Assembly: GCA_963775505.1 (NCBI GenBank)
Contig: CAVZIL010000008.1
Span: 372,001-436,000 of the forward strand
From: JAIBJN01 sp963775505
Lineage (GTDB): Bacteria; Actinomycetota; Thermoleophilia; Gaiellales; Gaiellaceae
Length of the DNA stretch: 64,000 nt
Reading direction: 5' to 3'
Below are positions 63,835-64,000 of this stretch, piece after piece (the first letter of the stretch is position 1; every line of letters begins with the position of its first letter). A model generated the notes under the pieces. It was not told where the DNA came from and ran no database searches. It was given only the letters and a program-made list of their open reading frames with translations. The translations under genes were made by a program, and so were the position numbers.

Positions 63835-64000
63835 ATGGCAACCGAGGTCGGCGAAGCGCAGCGCGATGCCCTGGCCGAGCGGCTCTTCGGCGCGGCGCTG
63901 GGCGCCTACGAGCTGATGACAGTCCACCTCGGCGACCGCCTCGGCTACTACCGTGCGCTCGCCGAGCGCGGGCAGCTGACGTCCGCTGAGCTCGCCGAGC
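63835..64000 (+). CDS. SAM-dependent methyltransferase, N-terminal part, cut by window edge
   Basis: The first 55 codons from ATG 63835 (GGAG upstream) read MATEVGEAQRDALAERLFGA, ALGAYELMTVHLGDRLGYYR and ALAERGQLTSAELAE, the winged-helix dimerisation domain found in front of class I methyltransferases. The catalytic domain lies beyond the window. It starts 7 bases after fdxA and is probably co-transcribed. Confidence 0.6.
   Translation, partial: MATEVGEAQRDALAERLFGAALGAYELMTVHLGDRLGYYRALAERGQLTSAELAE

Overview
The window is high-GC (about 70%) bacterial chromosome, densely coded on both strands. It contains no rRNA, insertion sequence, integrase, phage gene or CRISPR array. The gene content points to an actinobacterium: a dnaK-grpE-dnaJ-hspR-clpB operon, inositol-phosphate and phosphatidylinositol-type lipid genes, a LytR-CpsA-Psr protein, and a mazG-eno-pyk-ftsB-DUF501 run. 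The style of the proteins suggests the deep-branching Thermoleophilia (Gaiella or Solirubrobacter relatives), but that placement is inferred, not shown. Many genes start with GTG or TTG and carry a TAnnnT hexamer only 6-9 bases upstream of the start codon, so leaderless transcription looks common.

Layout. 1-5.1 kb: metallopeptidase (cut by the left edge), YjbQ, a class III nucleotide cyclase, an RlmD-type RNA methyltransferase and a metallophosphoesterase. 5.1-9.1 kb: a frameshifted membrane protein, a uracil-DNA glycosylase-like protein, a glycosyltransferase-PHP fusion and a Tat-exported metal-dependent cyclase/hydrolase. 9.2-12.1 kb: an inositol-lipid module of inositol-3-phosphate synthase (with an unusual in-frame double ribbon-helix-helix extension), a CDP-alcohol phosphatidyltransferase and a PAP2-type enzyme. 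12.2-15.7 kb: moaA, an EamA transporter and an Orn/Lys/Arg decarboxylase-family enzyme. 15.7-22.1 kb: the chaperone operon. 22.2-26.7 kb: a damaged stretch (cupin, acetyltransferase remnant, GYD protein, cytochrome P460-like lipoprotein, pseudouridine-catabolism pair psuG/pfkB). 26.7-33.1 kb: envelope and sugar genes (GT-C glycosyltransferase, LCP protein, ROK kinase, M23 peptidase) plus rsmI and an AbrB-like regulator. 33.2-40 kb: metG-tatD-rsmA-ispE, then tRNA-Gln, glmU and prs. 41.8-52.5 kb: rplY, pth, mfd, a PpiC foldase, mazG, eno, pyk, ftsB and DUF501. 53-57.8 kb: signalling and membrane genes (HTH-receiver fusion, PAP2, GAF-PP2C phosphatase). 57.8-62.5 kb: spermidine-synthase-like membrane protein, L,D-transpeptidase and a TlpA-CcmH-CcdA cytochrome c maturation set, most of them frameshifted. 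62.5-64 kb: DUF309, Rieske and 7Fe ferredoxins, a degenerate receiver and the start of a methyltransferase.

Single-base frameshifts are frequent but clustered (22.3-25.8 kb and 57.8-62.8 kb), while most core genes are intact. Low-quality stretches of a draft assembly are the simplest explanation, though the acetyltransferase and sulfatase remnants look like real decay.

The features most worth following up are the double RHH module read in frame into inositol-3-phosphate synthase beside two TGCTAGCA palindromes, the PAP2 enzyme next to the phosphatidyltransferase (a candidate for the dephosphorylation step of phosphatidylinositol synthesis), and the recurrent leaderless promoter layout.
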